A stretch of 64,000 nucleotides of DNA from Geoanaerobacter pelophilus. Lineage in GTDB: Bacteria; Desulfobacterota; Desulfuromonadia; Geobacterales; DSM-12255. The first letter of the stretch is position 1. Every line of letters starts with the position of its first letter. The stretch lies in contig NZ_JAHCVJ010000001.1 of assembly GCF_018476885.1 (NCBI RefSeq), positions 372,001 through 436,000 of the forward strand. The letters are read 5' to 3'. Under the pieces are notes generated by a model. That model searched no databases. It was not told the DNA's origin and worked only from the letters and a program-made list of their open reading frames with translations. Both the position numbers and the translations under genes were made by a program. Positions 26,233 to 36,043 of this stretch are shown piece by piece.

Positions 26233-27958
26233 AAAATTTGGAGGCTATTTCAAGTACATTTGGTGGTATAGAAGTCTTTTCACTGGCGAAAAAGACCCCT
26301 GGCACAAGATCCGCATCGCAACAATGATCACCACTCCATTTTTTCAGGTTGTCTTCAATAACTAAATCGTCGGAAATGCTGCCGACTGCTGTCTGCCAGG
26401 ATGCACGAAAACCTGCATTGTAGCCAATCACCAGATCCGGCCCAGTCTGACAGAGGCTTGAATGAACGGTACGTACAGCAGAGACCTTTCCATTACCCAA
26501 CGTTGCCAGAGCATTCTTCAATTCGTTTGCAATACGTTGGGACGCTTCTGGGAGTATACAGCCATGGCGTTCGCGTCCCTTGAGGTTAAGATAGATACTG
26601 TTGAAACCTACTGAATAAGCTTCGGTACAATTCCAATCGTAAAGCTCGGCCATGCAGTCTGTTGATGGGACATCAGGCTTGCGAACAAGATATCCGTTTT
26701 GCTCAAGCCAAGTGTTGAGGTGTACAGAGTGATTGTAGCTTTTGAATCCATGGTCGGAGCAAATTATGATCTGTACATTCGGATGCCGCTCTCTTACCGT
26801 CCCCAGTATTCGGTCCATCCAGCAGTAATAGCGTCCGATAACATCACCATACCGCACTGCTAGCTCAGGATCATGCAGCGGATGGGCAGTGTCACGCATG
26901 CGCCAGAACATATGCTGAATGCGGTCTATTGTGTCAAAGACGCACCCAAGCAAACCGCCTGCAAAACGGTTGAGTTCATACATAAACATAGTCTCACGTT
27001 CTAACATTATAGAATCAGAGAGCGCTATAAACTCACAATCTGACAAAACCCCGTCATTAAGAGCGTTTGTGTCTTCCGACATGCCGAGGGTCGCATAGGA
27101 GCCTATTGCGTCTCGTAGTTCAGAGGCATACCCATCAGGAGTAGAGATAGGGAATTCGGAACTTGCATAATCGACCTGAATCGGAGTCAGATAAAGACGG
27201 AAATCTGGTTTGGTGCTTTGCAGCAAAAATCTGCACACACCTTGAACAGTTCGGAAAAAACCAACATCAAATGAAAGAAATATCCATGGACTCCAATCTC
27301 CTGGCTTAAGTTGAAATGTTTTTCTGCCGATTTTCAATGTCGCCTGCCGGTCATCAAACTCGACAAAAAGCGGCAGAGTCGATGCTTTGCGCCCAGAAAA
27401 TGAAACTGCGAAAGGCCCAGTAATGTCGGTCACGATTCGGCCATTTATTGGGACTACTTCTACAATTCTTCCTTTGCTATCTGCCGCAAGTGAACCCTTT
27501 TCTGTGGTGTACCAGGAATAGGTACCAAGCATCCCTCGCACATCAGGTACCCCTAAACCTGCGAGCAGTTTTCCTCCTAAAAAATGACGGGGAGGAAATC
27601 CCATTGGCCATTTAAGGAGAGTGGACGGAACACCCTCTTGTGCCAGGCGTTCCCAGAAAGTTTCTCCACATACGGGATTCACATACTTACCTGATTTTTG
27701 ATGATGTAGGGAGAGATAAGGTGTGTAGGTTGACGGATCACGATGAATAAAATCAAAAATACCGTGATCGCGTGGTACTGTTCCGGTGGATATGCTTGAC
27801 CAGACCACAGGACTTTGCGGAGGGTTGATGGTGGAAAGACGGCCATATGTTCCACCTGTCAACAGACGCTCAAAATTCGGGAGAGCGCCAACCCCAATCA
27901 TCTGCTCGGTTATGACAGGATCCATTCCATCAACACCGATGAAGATAAAGCCTCTCAC
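26225..27958 (-). CDS. Type I phosphodiesterase / nucleotide pyrophosphatase family protein
   Basis: A 577-residue member of the alkaline phosphatase superfamily. Metal-binding and nucleophile regions are IFIGVDGMDP at the start, then NPPQSPVVWSSISTG (likely serine nucleophile) and PRDHGIFDFIH. The second metal site is IIICSDHGFKSYNHSVHL (about residue 395). I see no signal peptide, so it may be cytoplasmic. Starts with GTG; the GTGA overlap with the CysN stop couples translation. Its tight link to CysD/CysN suggests a substrate among sulfated or phosphorylated nucleotides or glycans, but this is inference. Confidence 0.8.
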   Translation of the reverse strand: MRGFIFIGVDGMDPVITEQMIGVGALPNFERLLTGGTYGRLSTINPPQSPVVWSSISTGTVPRDHGIFDFIHRDPSTYTPYLSLHHQKSGKYVNPVCGETFWERLAQEGVPSTLLKWPMGFPPRHFLGGKLLAGLGVPDVRGMLGTYSWYTTEKGSLAADSKGRIVEVVPINGRIVTDITGPFAVSFSGRKASTLPLFVEFDDRQATLKIGRKTFQLKPGDWSPWIFLSFDVGFFRTVQGVCRFLLQSTKPDFRLYLTPIQVDYASSEFPISTPDGYASELRDAIGSYATLGMSEDTNALNDGVLSDCEFIALSDSIMLERETMFMYELNRFAGGLLGCVFDTIDRIQHMFWRMRDTAHPLHDPELAVRYGDVIGRYYCWMDRILGTVRERHPNVQIIICSDHGFKSYNHSVHLNTWLEQNGYLVRKPDVPSTDCMAELYDWNCTEAYSVGFNSIYLNLKGRERHGCILPEASQRIANELKNALATLGNGKVSAVRTVHSSLCQTGPDLVIGYNAGFRASWQTAVGSISDDLVIEDNLKKWSGDHCCDADLVPGVFFASEKTSIPPNVLEIASKFYV

Positions 27959-29169
27959 AATACAATACCTGCTCCGACTGGAATACCATTATATTCGATC
28001 ACAAAGCGACCAAGTTCAGGCACATGAGTGAACGAATCAATTACCAGTAACTGTTCAGTATAGATAGAACAGCGAGCAATTTCTCCGATGTTAAGCGTCT
28101 CAGGATCAAGTTCCTCATTAGGAGAAGCGGGATCATAAACCTTCATGAGGTCCAAAGTAGCCTCAACAGCCTGAGTTGCACACCTAATTACCACAGGTCT
28201 GCCCGTCGAATACGACTCCCCGAACCAGAAAACGTTTGCAGTAAAGATCTTAGTAGTTTTGGGCGAAGGGTCATTAGTAATAACAGTGCCGCGTGACAAA
28301 GCACCATATCTATCAAGCACCAGGCCGACGGCATCTCCATATGATGCAAACCCCACATCCGCAGCAGGATATTTTGTTACTGACTGCACCGTTGCGCTGA
28401 GACCTTCAGGCCATATTTGCACATGATCGCCAGTCTTCACCTTGCCTGAATCCACCCTGCCGACAGCTATCTGCCCATCCTTGCGATTGTAGACGTCCTG
28501 TACAGGAAAACGAAACGGCCGCTCTTCCAGAGGAGGTATATCAAGCGCATCGAGCACCTCAAGAAAACAGGGGCCATAGTACCAAGAGAGCCCGCCGTCC
28601 CTCGCACGAGAGGCAACATTTTCGCCGGTCATCGCGGAGATAGGGATAATCGCGAAAGGAATAGTAGAGATTTCATCAAATAGATCACGGATATCGGCCA
28701 CAAGCTGAAGATATCTATTACGATCATATCCAGCAGCATCTAGCTTGTTGATCAGAACACAGATATTTTTAATACCTACCATACAAAGAAGTTTAGCGTG
28801 ACGCTTGGTCTGCTCGCGAACTCCTTCCACTGCATCAACAATAAGGACTGCTGCCTCTGCATAAGTGGCACCGGTTAGCATATTACGAATAAATTCACGA
28901 TGTCCTGGCGCATCTATGATCACATAGGGGCGAGTGCTGCTGGAAAAATAAATCTGTGATGTATCGATAGTAATACCGCGCAGACGCTCTTCCTCAAAGG
29001 CGTCAAGAATGAAAGCAAACTCATTTGAACGCCCAATTTCTTGCGAGCTTTGACGCATTTCAGCAAGTCTGTCTGCCTGCAGTGCTCCAGTGTCGTACAG
29101 AAGCCTACCAATTAGGGTGCTTTTGCCATGATCGACATGACCGGTGATGACAATAGGGAAAGGGCGCAT
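27955..29169 (-). CDS. cysN: Sulfate adenylyltransferase GTPase subunit (CysN)
   Basis: A 404-residue translation-factor-like GTPase that drives APS synthesis by CysD. G motifs: GHVDHGKST (G1), RGITIDT (G2), DAPGHREFIRNM (G3), and NKLD (G4). Two beta-barrel domains follow. It ends after the barrels, so there is no fused APS kinase domain. It is shorter than E. coli CysN (about 475 residues), mostly from shorter termini. The ATG at 29169 overlaps the CysD stop by one base (TGATG); a GTG one codon earlier is possible. Location inside a glycan locus suggests sulfate activation for glycan sulfation rather than assimilation, but no sulfotransferase is seen. Confidence 0.9.
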   Translation of the reverse strand: MRPFPIVITGHVDHGKSTLIGRLLYDTGALQADRLAEMRQSSQEIGRSNEFAFILDAFEEERLRGITIDTSQIYFSSSTRPYVIIDAPGHREFIRNMLTGATYAEAAVLIVDAVEGVREQTKRHAKLLCMVGIKNICVLINKLDAAGYDRNRYLQLVADIRDLFDEISTIPFAIIPISAMTGENVASRARDGGLSWYYGPCFLEVLDALDIPPLEERPFRFPVQDVYNRKDGQIAVGRVDSGKVKTGDHVQIWPEGLSATVQSVTKYPAADVGFASYGDAVGLVLDRYGALSRGTVITNDPSPKTTKIFTANVFWFGESYSTGRPVVIRCATQAVEATLDLMKVYDPASPNEELDPETLNIGEIARCSIYTEQLLVIDSFTHVPELGRFVIEYNGIPVGAGIVL

Positions 29170-29975
29170 CACATGTACCCTAACGAGCGCAACTTCTGCA
29201 TAGTGTAGAGATTTTCTTTGTCTTGTGCTCGCCCAGCTCGCTCAGATTCGGTTGTAGACTGCAATTCCGCAATAATCTCATCGACCGTAAATGCAGATGA
29301 CGGAACAGGAGAACAACAAGGGAAACAGCCTATGCTCCTGTAGCGCCGTCCATTAAAGCTTCTGTACAAATCAACGAGGGGTAGATTTTCGCGCTTGACG
29401 TAACGCCAGATGTCGAGTTCGGTAAAGTGCAGGATCGGATGAATACGATAATGTTCATTATCTTTCAGGAATGAGTTGTACTGATCCCAAAGCTCAGCTG
29501 GCTGGTTTTCATAGTCCCATTGAAACTGAGCATCACGAGGAGAGAAATAACGTTCTTTGGCCCTAATGCCGTGTTCGTCACGCCTGATGCCAAGAAGGAT
29601 GGCTTGCAAGCCTTCCTGGTCGATCAGATATTTCAATGCATTAGTCTTCAATGCGGTGCAGCAGTCTAGTTTTGCCCCTTTTCCAGGCCCCATACCGCAT
29701 TCAAGTTGTTCTTCATTGCGGGCAACTAGAACCTTAAATCCCCACTCACGTGCAAGACGGTCCCGGAACTCATACATTTCCGGAAACTTATATCCAGTGT
29801 CTATGTGTATGACAGGAAATGGGATTTCACCAAAAAATGCTTTTCTAACAAGGCAAAGTAACGTGGTCGAATCTTTACCAACAGACCAGAGCATAGCGGT
29901 GCGCTCCCTGAACTTTTGGTAAGCTTCACGAATCACACAAATACTCTTGCTTTCCAACGCATCAAGATAATCCAC
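29169..29975 (-). CDS. cysD: Sulfate adenylyltransferase catalytic subunit (CysD)
   Basis: A 268-residue PP-loop enzyme of the PAPS reductase/CysD superfamily. Together with CysN it makes adenosine 5'-phosphosulfate from ATP and sulfate. The PP-loop is SVGKDST (about residue 31), followed by PVIHIDTGYKFPEM and, near the C-terminus, the R-rich segment YRSIGCFPCC. Translation probably begins at GTG 29975, with GGAGGAAAG eight to ten bases before it. Two cysteine pairs near LDCC and CFPCC may bind metal. First gene of the coupled series CysD-CysN-AP enzyme-LTA-like enzyme. Confidence 0.88.
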   Translation of the reverse strand: MDYLDALESKSICVIREAYQKFRERTAMLWSVGKDSTTLLCLVRKAFFGEIPFPVIHIDTGYKFPEMYEFRDRLAREWGFKVLVARNEEQLECGMGPGKGAKLDCCTALKTNALKYLIDQEGLQAILLGIRRDEHGIRAKERYFSPRDAQFQWDYENQPAELWDQYNSFLKDNEHYRIHPILHFTELDIWRYVKRENLPLVDLYRSFNGRRYRSIGCFPCCSPVPSSAFTVDEIIAELQSTTESERAGRAQDKENLYTMQKLRSLGYM

Positions 29976-30022
29976 TACTTTCCTCCATTATAAGGTGAAC
30001 ATATTGGAAGTGATGTCATTAG

Positions 30023-30253
30023 TCAGGAAGGACCTTTGAAGCGACTTCGTAAGTAATCAATAATTTTGCAAAAAATTTTAACCACCTGATTCTTAAAAAA
30101 AAGAAAAATTCCTGCAATAGCCGATAGTATTGGAAAAAGTATCTGAAATACATAGCCTCCCGTGTTGGGATCTATGTAGGCATTGGCATCTCTACACAAA
30201 AAAAATACAAAAAGTATTGTAAATAGGCTAACAACAAAGTTACGGCTTTTCAT
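30023..30253 (-). CDS. Small secreted/membrane protein with YIDPNTG motif
   Basis: A 76-residue protein. It has an N-terminal signal or membrane helix (VVSLFTILFVFFLC), then AYIDPNTGGYVFQILFPILSAI, a second membrane helix and a basic tail (KIIDYLRSRFKGPS). Small proteins with a YIDPGTGS-like motif are recurrent beside sulfatase/LTA-synthase-like genes in polysaccharide loci; I know of no assigned function. It is 47 bases upstream of cysD and 160 bases downstream of the Wzz-like gene's stop. It may be an assembly or scaffold partner of the membrane-bound alkaline-phosphatase-superfamily enzyme. Confidence 0.65.
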   Translation of the reverse strand: MKSRNFVVSLFTILFVFFLCRDANAYIDPNTGGYVFQILFPILSAIAGIFLFFKNQVVKIFCKIIDYLRSRFKGPS

Positions 30254-30413
30254 GTATCCTCTCGATCAAGCCTCGTCAAATAATGAGTCGCATAATACTC
30301 GCTAATTTCTCAATAAGCTCTCAAACCCATCCTTACAATAACTAACAAAATTGAACTACAATTTAATATTTAATAAAGAAAAGACGTACTAATTCTCAGC
30401 ATATTACTAGTAA

Positions 30414-31613
30414 TCATTCCCGCATGCTTAGAGCCAACCTTTTCATCTTGGCAAGACGCATGCGGTCCTCATCGGTTAGTGTTTCTAAATATTCAAGAAT
30501 GAACGCGCAAAATATTCCGACAAAAAAAGCACTGACAGCTGCAAGGATAACGATCATCGACCGCTTGGGTTTACTTTTTCCTAAAGGTGGAACAGCCTCG
30601 TCAAGAACTTGAATGGTTGTAGAATCTTTGGCTTCAGAGAGTTTTGCAATCTCGTACTGTTTGGTTAACTGTTCGAAAACAGCCTCTTGTGTCTTAAGCT
30701 CTCGCATCAACCGTGCATACTGGAGCCCAAGGCCCGGAACTGACCCAAGCCCCGGAATGCCCTCCCCACTACCACTTGCTGCAGCATTAGCCCCAATTTC
30801 CTTGCGTAACTTGGCTATTGTAGATAAAAGGGCCTTTACTTCTGGGCTCTCATCTGTCTGGTAACTACGAAGGCTCTCCAACTGAACTTCCCTTGTGGCC
30901 AATTCCGCCTTGAGTTTAGCTATCCCTTCTATAGATGCCTTTGCCTGTGAGTCGATCTGAATGGTTTGGTTCTTCTGAGCAAATGTCTTGAGGCTTTCTT
31001 CCGCAGTTTTCAAGTCACCTCTAACAAGGTCAAGACGTTTTTCCAGAAATGCCCTTTCTGTCCCTATCTTGCTCAGGTTCAGTCGAATACTGGTTCTGGC
31101 AAGTTCGTCGACATAACTGTTTGCAAGCTGAGCAGCCAATTTGGAGTCTTTGTTGTCTGCCGAGATGGTTATAATTCCATCCTTACTGGACTGAATTTTA
31201 ACGGTACCTTCAAGGCTCCTTCTTGCATCTTCTACAGACTTCGCCTTGAATATTTGAACCAAATTCAGGCGCTTCACCACTGCATCACCGACCGATCTAC
31301 TTTTGAGAATTCCAACGTAAAGCTCTGCCGGGCCACTTAACCCACTGATTCCACCTGCAAGCCCTGCAAGCCCTCCTGCCTGGGATAGAAGTGTAGATAG
31401 CCCTCCGCCACCCCCTTCTTTCTGTGGAGGAAGAATTTTAGCAGTGGCGGTGTAAATATTGGGGAGGCTGAGCGAATAGCAAATTGACAGAATTGCAGCA
31501 ATAACAGGCAGCCCAATAACCAAACGCTTACGCTTTACGATAACCATCAGAAGGTCCAAGAGATTGATCTCTTCCTCTTGCGGTAAAAACGGGCTTTCTT
31601 GGCTATCGGTCAT
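30414..31613 (-). CDS. Wzz/GNVR-type polysaccharide chain-length determinant
   Basis: A 399-residue inner-membrane co-polymerase. The N-terminal Wzz part follows EINLLDLLMVIVKRKR with the first helix (LVIGLPVIAAILSICYSL). A Gly-rich stretch and coiled-coil periplasmic region come next (roughly residues 170-330). The GNVR block GLGLQYARLMRELKTQEAVFEQL leads to the proline-rich PPLGKSKPKR before the second helix (MIVILAAVSAFFVGIFC). No Walker motifs follow, so there is no fused tyrosine autokinase. It controls the polymer length made by the Wzy-like protein. Two bases separate it from fcl. The 160 bases after it are AT-rich and may hold a promoter for the downstream genes. Confidence 0.88.
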   Translation of the reverse strand: MTDSQESPFLPQEEEINLLDLLMVIVKRKRLVIGLPVIAAILSICYSLSLPNIYTATAKILPPQKEGGGGGLSTLLSQAGGLAGLAGGISGLSGPAELYVGILKSRSVGDAVVKRLNLVQIFKAKSVEDARRSLEGTVKIQSSKDGIITISADNKDSKLAAQLANSYVDELARTSIRLNLSKIGTERAFLEKRLDLVRGDLKTAEESLKTFAQKNQTIQIDSQAKASIEGIAKLKAELATREVQLESLRSYQTDESPEVKALLSTIAKLRKEIGANAAASGSGEGIPGLGSVPGLGLQYARLMRELKTQEAVFEQLTKQYEIAKLSEAKDSTTIQVLDEAVPPLGKSKPKRSMIVILAAVSAFFVGIFCAFILEYLETLTDEDRMRLAKMKRLALSMRE

Positions 31614-31615
31614 TT

Positions 31616-32554
31616 CTAATTAAACCTCTCTTGATTTTGCAGATACCACTGATATGTCATTTTCAGCCCTGCCTCAAGCCCAAACCGGTGCCGCCACCCC
31701 AGACCATGTAACCGTGAAACATTCGATAGCTTGCGCGGAGTACCGTCCGGTTTAGTGGGGTCAAAAAAAAGTTCTCCGGTAAAACCAACCACGTCTCGAA
31801 TAAGCAAGGCAAGATCCCTTATGGAAACCTCTTCACCGGAGCCTATGTTGACGAACTCAGCACCCTTGTAAGACCGCATCAGGAAAAGACAAGCTTCTGC
31901 CACGTCGTCCACATGGACGAATTCCCGCAACGGCGACCCGGTACCCCAGATGGTAACAGAAGAGGCACCGCTAACCTTCGCCTCATGGAATTTCCGAATC
32001 AAAGCCGGCAGCACATGAGAAGTCTCGAGGTCGAAGTTGTCGTTGGGACCGTAAAGATTGGTGGGCATGGCAGCGATGAAACAGGTACCGTACTGGCGGT
32101 TATAAAATTCGCACATCTTGAGACCGGCTATCTTGGCCAAAGCGTAAGCCTCATTGGTCGGCTCCAGGGGACCACTAAGAAGATATTCTTCCTTGATCGG
32201 CTGCGGCGCCAGCTTGGGATAAATGCAGGTACTGCCAAGGAATAGAAGTTTCTTGACCCCTGCGAGATATGACTGATGAATGACATTGGTCTGGATCATC
32301 AGGTTGTCGTAGATGAATTCGGCAGGGTAGCTGTTATTTGCTACGATACCGCCAACGCGAGCGGCGGCAAGAAAAACATATTCCGGTTTTTCATTCTCGA
32401 AAAAGTTGGCGACGGCCGCCTGATTGCGCAGGTCTAGCTCTTTGCTGGTCCGCAACGAGAGATTTTGGTAACCATCTGACTCTAGTTTCCTGACGATTGC
32501 CGAACCTACTAAACCAGTGTGCCCGGAAACATAGATGCGTGCCTGTTTATCCAT
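31616..32554 (-). CDS. fcl: GDP-L-fucose synthase
   Basis: A 312-residue SDR epimerase/reductase that turns GDP-4-keto-6-deoxymannose into GDP-L-fucose. It has the NAD(P) motif [13 protein letters not shown], the catalytic serine in [10 protein letters not shown], and Tyr/Lys in [13 protein letters not shown] (about residue 140). Other conserved segments are [10 protein letters not shown] and [12 protein letters not shown]. It overlaps gmd by 8 bases and acts on that enzyme's product. Together they supply fucose for the polysaccharide. Confidence 0.94.
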   Translation of the reverse strand: MDKQARIYVSGHTGLVGSAIVRKLESDGYQNLSLRTSKELDLRNQAAVANFFENEKPEYVFLAAARVGGIVANNSYPAEFIYDNLMIQTNVIHQSYLAGVKKLLFLGSTCIYPKLAPQPIKEEYLLSGPLEPTNEAYALAKIAGLKMCEFYNRQYGTCFIAAMPTNLYGPNDNFDLETSHVLPALIRKFHEAKVSGASSVTIWGTGSPLREFVHVDDVAEACLFLMRSYKGAEFVNIGSGEEVSIRDLALLIRDVVGFTGELFFDPTKPDGTPRKLSNVSRLHGLGWRHRFGLEAGLKMTYQWYLQNQERFN

Positions 32555-33596
32555 TGGCCCGCTTCTCCCGCTCGGCTAGCGCGAGATCTTCCACAACCAT
32601 CATCTCTACCAGAGCATCGAAATCGGTCTTCGGCTGCCAGCCAAGCTTTGTCCTAGCCTTTGTGGCATCGCCAAGCAGAAGGTCAACCTCGGCAGGTCTA
32701 AAGTACTTCGGATCGATCTCAATCAGCACCTTACCGGTCTTGCTGTCGATACCCTTCTCAGCAACACCGATACCTTGCCAGGAAATAGGCATGTCAAGCC
32801 GGGCAAATACCCGTTCGGCAAACTCCCGAACCGACCAGGTTTCACCAGTGGCCACCACATAGTCGTCAGGCTCTGTCTGCTGGAGCATCAGCCACATCGC
32901 CTCAACATAGTCGCCTGCAAAGCCCCAGTCGCGTTTGGCGTCAAGATTGCCTAGATATAGCCTTTCCTGCAACCCGGTCTTGATCCTGCCTGCTGCACGG
33001 GTAATTTTTCTGGTTACGAAGGTCTCGCCGCGACGGGGAGATTCATGGTTGAACAGGATCCCGTTACAGGCAAACAACCCATAGCTTTCTCGGTAATTTA
33101 CGGTGATATAGAAAGAATAAGCCTTAGCGCAGGCGTATGGCGAGCGGGGGTAAAAAGGAGTGGTCTCTTTCTGAGGGGTTTCTACGACCTTGCCATACAG
33201 CTCGGATGAAGATGCCTGATAGAATTTCGTATTGAGGCCGGTCTCACGAATCCCTTCCAGGATGCGCACCGCTCCCAACGCATCAACTTCACCGGTATAT
33301 TCCGGAACGTCAAAGGAGACCCGAACATGGCTCTGTGCTCCCAGGTTGTAGATCTCATCAGGTCTGACATCGCGCAGCACCTTGTTGATTGAACTGGCAT
33401 CGTTCAAATCACCATAATGCAAAAAAAGCCGAACACCGGTCTCATGTGGGTCACGGTAAATAGCATCAATCCTGCCGGTATTAAAAGAAGAGGATCTTCG
33501 GATGATCCCGTGAACCTCATAACCTTTTTTCAAAAGCAGTTCGGCAAGATAAGAGCCGTCCTGTCCGGTAATACCTGTAATCAACGCCTTCTTCAT
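32547..33596 (-). CDS. gmd: GDP-mannose 4,6-dehydratase
   Basis: A 349-residue NADP-dependent SDR dehydratase that makes GDP-4-keto-6-deoxy-D-mannose from GDP-mannose. It has the cofactor motif [17 protein letters not shown] and [12 protein letters not shown]. The catalytic Thr/Ser region is [10 protein letters not shown] and the Tyr-Lys pair is in [28 protein letters not shown] is the diagnostic substrate-binding block. Base composition here is closer to the housekeeping genes than to the AT-rich interior, so gmd/fcl may be an older part of the locus. Confidence 0.95.
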   Translation of the reverse strand: MKKALITGITGQDGSYLAELLLKKGYEVHGIIRRSSSFNTGRIDAIYRDPHETGVRLFLHYGDLNDASSINKVLRDVRPDEIYNLGAQSHVRVSFDVPEYTGEVDALGAVRILEGIRETGLNTKFYQASSSELYGKVVETPQKETTPFYPRSPYACAKAYSFYITVNYRESYGLFACNGILFNHESPRRGETFVTRKITRAAGRIKTGLQERLYLGNLDAKRDWGFAGDYVEAMWLMLQQTEPDDYVVATGETWSVREFAERVFARLDMPISWQGIGVAEKGIDSKTGKVLIEIDPKYFRPAEVDLLLGDATKARTKLGWQPKTDFDALVEMMVVEDLALAEREKRANG

Positions 33597-33670
33597 TTGC
33601 CCCTCCTTTAGAATGGCAGAGTATACACAACGATAGATAAATTGGCAATCCCTAAGCTCTCTAGAACCCT

Positions 33671-35482
33671 CTATTCACCTTGACTTCCCGACATTGTCAG
33701 GAACCTGGGACAAGTTTCCATGAGTTCTTCATAAGTCCCACGATCTACAATCCTACCGTTGTCGAGTAGATAAATAAGGTCACTATTCCGTATGGTTGAA
33801 AACCTATGGGCCACAATAATGATTGTTTTCTTGTGCGCCAAGGTATTAATCGCCTCAAGCACGGCATTCTCTGATATCACGTCAAGCGCGCTGGTTGCTT
33901 CATCAAGGATCAAAATCTTGGGGTCATGATACAGAGCTCTGGCAATCCCGATCCGCTGCCGCTGGCCACCTGACAGCCTCACCCCCCGCTCGCCGATTAC
34001 TGTGTCGTACCCTGCTGGGAGTTCAGTCTCGATGAATCCATGAAGGTTTGCCATCTGTGCAGCTTTCTGCACAGCAACATGATCTATGAGGTCTGCTGGG
34101 ACACCAAAAGCGATATTTCTGGTTATGGTATCATCCGACAGAAAAATAGACTGCGGGACATAACCGATATTTCGTTGCCATGACGACATATTCTCAGCTT
34201 TTATGAGAATGCCGTCAACAAACATAGCCCCTTCCTGCATGGTCAATAACCCCAACATCAGGTCTATGAGCGTGCTCTTGCCAGATCCGGACGCACCAAC
34301 AAATGCCACGACACTGTTGGCCGGAATGCTCAGACTTATAACATCAAGTGCTTTTGTAGAAGCACCGTAGTAACGGTAAGCCACTTGCTCCAGCCTTATT
34401 TCCTTGTCAAAGTGAAGAGGTTCGACCCTGCTATTATCCCGATCTACAAAGAATTCTAGGGGCGTATCTCCCAAGTCATGGCAAAGCAGCTTCAAGGCAG
34501 GATAGTTGAAACGTATTTGGGTAATTCCGGAAAAGGTCTGTTGTAAAGAAGGCATCAGCCGATACCCGGCCACCGCATAAAGAGTAATCAGCGGCAGAAC
34601 CGTTGCGATCTCCTTGCCAGAAGCAAGATAATAAATTACCAGCAGGATTACGCCGCCAAAGGAGATTACCTCCATCAGGTATCGCGGCATCTGCGGCACA
34701 ACGCCGCTGACAGTCTGTCCTTTGATGACATGACAGGACGGTCCCTTAAAGCGGGCAAGGTACTCGGCCTCGCGGCCAAACAGTTTGATTTCCTTAATTC
34801 CGCCAAAGATATCGGCAACAATGCCTGCCAACTCCCTATTGAATTTATGGTAGCGTTCGCCGTTCCATTTGAGGATCTTGCGCACCATAATATAGGCGAG
34901 AGTATAAAAACCACCGAGTATCAATACGATGAAGATCGCAAGCACCGGTTTGATCAGCACCATCAGCATAATCAAACTGCAGGCTGAGACAACACGAGCA
35001 GTGACATTCAATGCCGGGTTTATTACCTGAAAAACTACAGTATAAACTTCATGGAGAATGTTTCGGTTGAGTCTTGCGCTGTTTTCTCTGAGGAACTGCT
35101 CGTATGGCCGATGAAGATATGCTGCCAGAAGGCGATGCGACAGCGATTGGTTAAGGCGGGCTCCAGTACGGATAACAAATGCAGACGTTATAGCAGCAAA
35201 GATATTCCCCGCTACCAGAAAACAAAGGGCAATCACCCCAAGCGAAATCACATAAGCTCTGCGGTCAGCAATGCCGAGGAAATTGCCAAAATCAAGCAGC
35301 AAGCTCGTTTTCTGTATCAAGCCAGGGTTGGCAACAACAGCCATAAACGGCATGATAGAAGCCACCCCCACCATCTCGATGAAAGCGGTTAAAAGAATAC
35401 ATACAAAAAGTGCCAGTATTCTTCTCCGCTCTCGCGCAGTAACTAAGGTAAAGATTTTTCTTATGGTTCTTATAAAATTCAC
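33671..35482 (-). CDS. ABC transporter, fused permease/ATPase (MsbA/PglK-like lipid-oligosaccharide flippase)
   Basis: A 603-residue half transporter. Six membrane helices occupy the first 320 residues. The ATPase domain has Walker [17 protein letters not shown] (about residue 385), signature [15 protein letters not shown], Walker [13 protein letters not shown] and the H-loop VAHRFSTI. This is the exporter arrangement of MsbA and of PglK, which flips lipid-linked oligosaccharides. It could therefore duplicate the Wzx-like protein's task or move another substrate. The frame begins with GTG; no strong ribosome-binding site is visible. It lies 54 bases after aroK and 74 bases before gmd. Confidence 0.87.
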   Translation of the reverse strand: MNFIRTIRKIFTLVTARERRRILALFVCILLTAFIEMVGVASIMPFMAVVANPGLIQKTSLLLDFGNFLGIADRRAYVISLGVIALCFLVAGNIFAAITSAFVIRTGARLNQSLSHRLLAAYLHRPYEQFLRENSARLNRNILHEVYTVVFQVINPALNVTARVVSACSLIMLMVLIKPVLAIFIVLILGGFYTLAYIMVRKILKWNGERYHKFNRELAGIVADIFGGIKEIKLFGREAEYLARFKGPSCHVIKGQTVSGVVPQMPRYLMEVISFGGVILLVIYYLASGKEIATVLPLITLYAVAGYRLMPSLQQTFSGITQIRFNYPALKLLCHDLGDTPLEFFVDRDNSRVEPLHFDKEIRLEQVAYRYYGASTKALDVISLSIPANSVVAFVGASGSGKSTLIDLMLGLLTMQEGAMFVDGILIKAENMSSWQRNIGYVPQSIFLSDDTITRNIAFGVPADLIDHVAVQKAAQMANLHGFIETELPAGYDTVIGERGVRLSGGQRQRIGIARALYHDPKILILDEATSALDVISENAVLEAINTLAHKKTIIIVAHRFSTIRNSDLIYLLDNGRIVDRGTYEELMETCPRFLTMSGSQGE

Positions 35483-35536
35483 GATAAAGCTTCGAGACTT
35501 AATATCATAAAAACCTATAGTTTCGGTGCGATGAGA

Positions 35537-36043
35537 TTACTCCCCCAAGAAAGCAATGATTTTTTCTGCGACCTGAACAGGGGTTAAGTCATCAGTATCA
35601 ATTTCATGATCTGCAGATTTTTTGTAAAGGGGAGTCCTGCGGTCGAGAACTTCAGCAATCTCTTCGGTAAAGGTTTTGCCGCCGGTTAGAGACGGTCGAT
35701 CAGTGCAGTTTTGAATCCGGGAAACAATCGTTGTAACAGACGCCTTTAACCAGAATATGCTGGCATTCTTTTTCAGGTTCTCAATATTTTCCGGCCGTTC
35801 GATAACCCCGCCACCGGTATCAATTATCAAATTGTCTATCAATGCCAGATCAGCTGCGACTGCAGACTCCCTATCCCGAAAACCGGGCCAGCCATGTTTG
35901 TTGACTAGTTCCGAAACAGACATCCCGGCCCTTTGCACGATTTCCTTATCCATGCTGAGGCACTGCATGTTAAGGCGTTTGGCAAGAATGCCTCCGACTT
36001 CGCTCTTACCTGTGCCGCGATAGCCAATCAGCACAATATTCAT
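35537..36043 (-). CDS. aroK: Shikimate kinase
   Basis: A 168-residue kinase that phosphorylates shikimate in aromatic amino acid synthesis. P-loop: LIGYRGTGKSEVG. The shikimate-binding aspartate is in CLSMDKEIV, the GGG motif is in IDTGGGVIERPE, and the lid region carries TDRPSLTG. Normal length. Its ATG overlaps the aroE stop by four bases, so translation is coupled to aroE. Confidence 0.93.
   Translation of the reverse strand: MNIVLIGYRGTGKSEVGGILAKRLNMQCLSMDKEIVQRAGMSVSELVNKHGWPGFRDRESAVAADLALIDNLIIDTGGGVIERPENIENLKKNASIFWLKASVTTIVSRIQNCTDRPSLTGGKTFTEEIAEVLDRRTPLYKKSADHEIDTDDLTPVQVAEKIIAFLGE

Noticed and set aside
30414-31613. Wzc-type fused tyrosine autokinase
   Set aside because: The protein ends shortly after the second membrane helix; there are no Walker motifs or tyrosine cluster.
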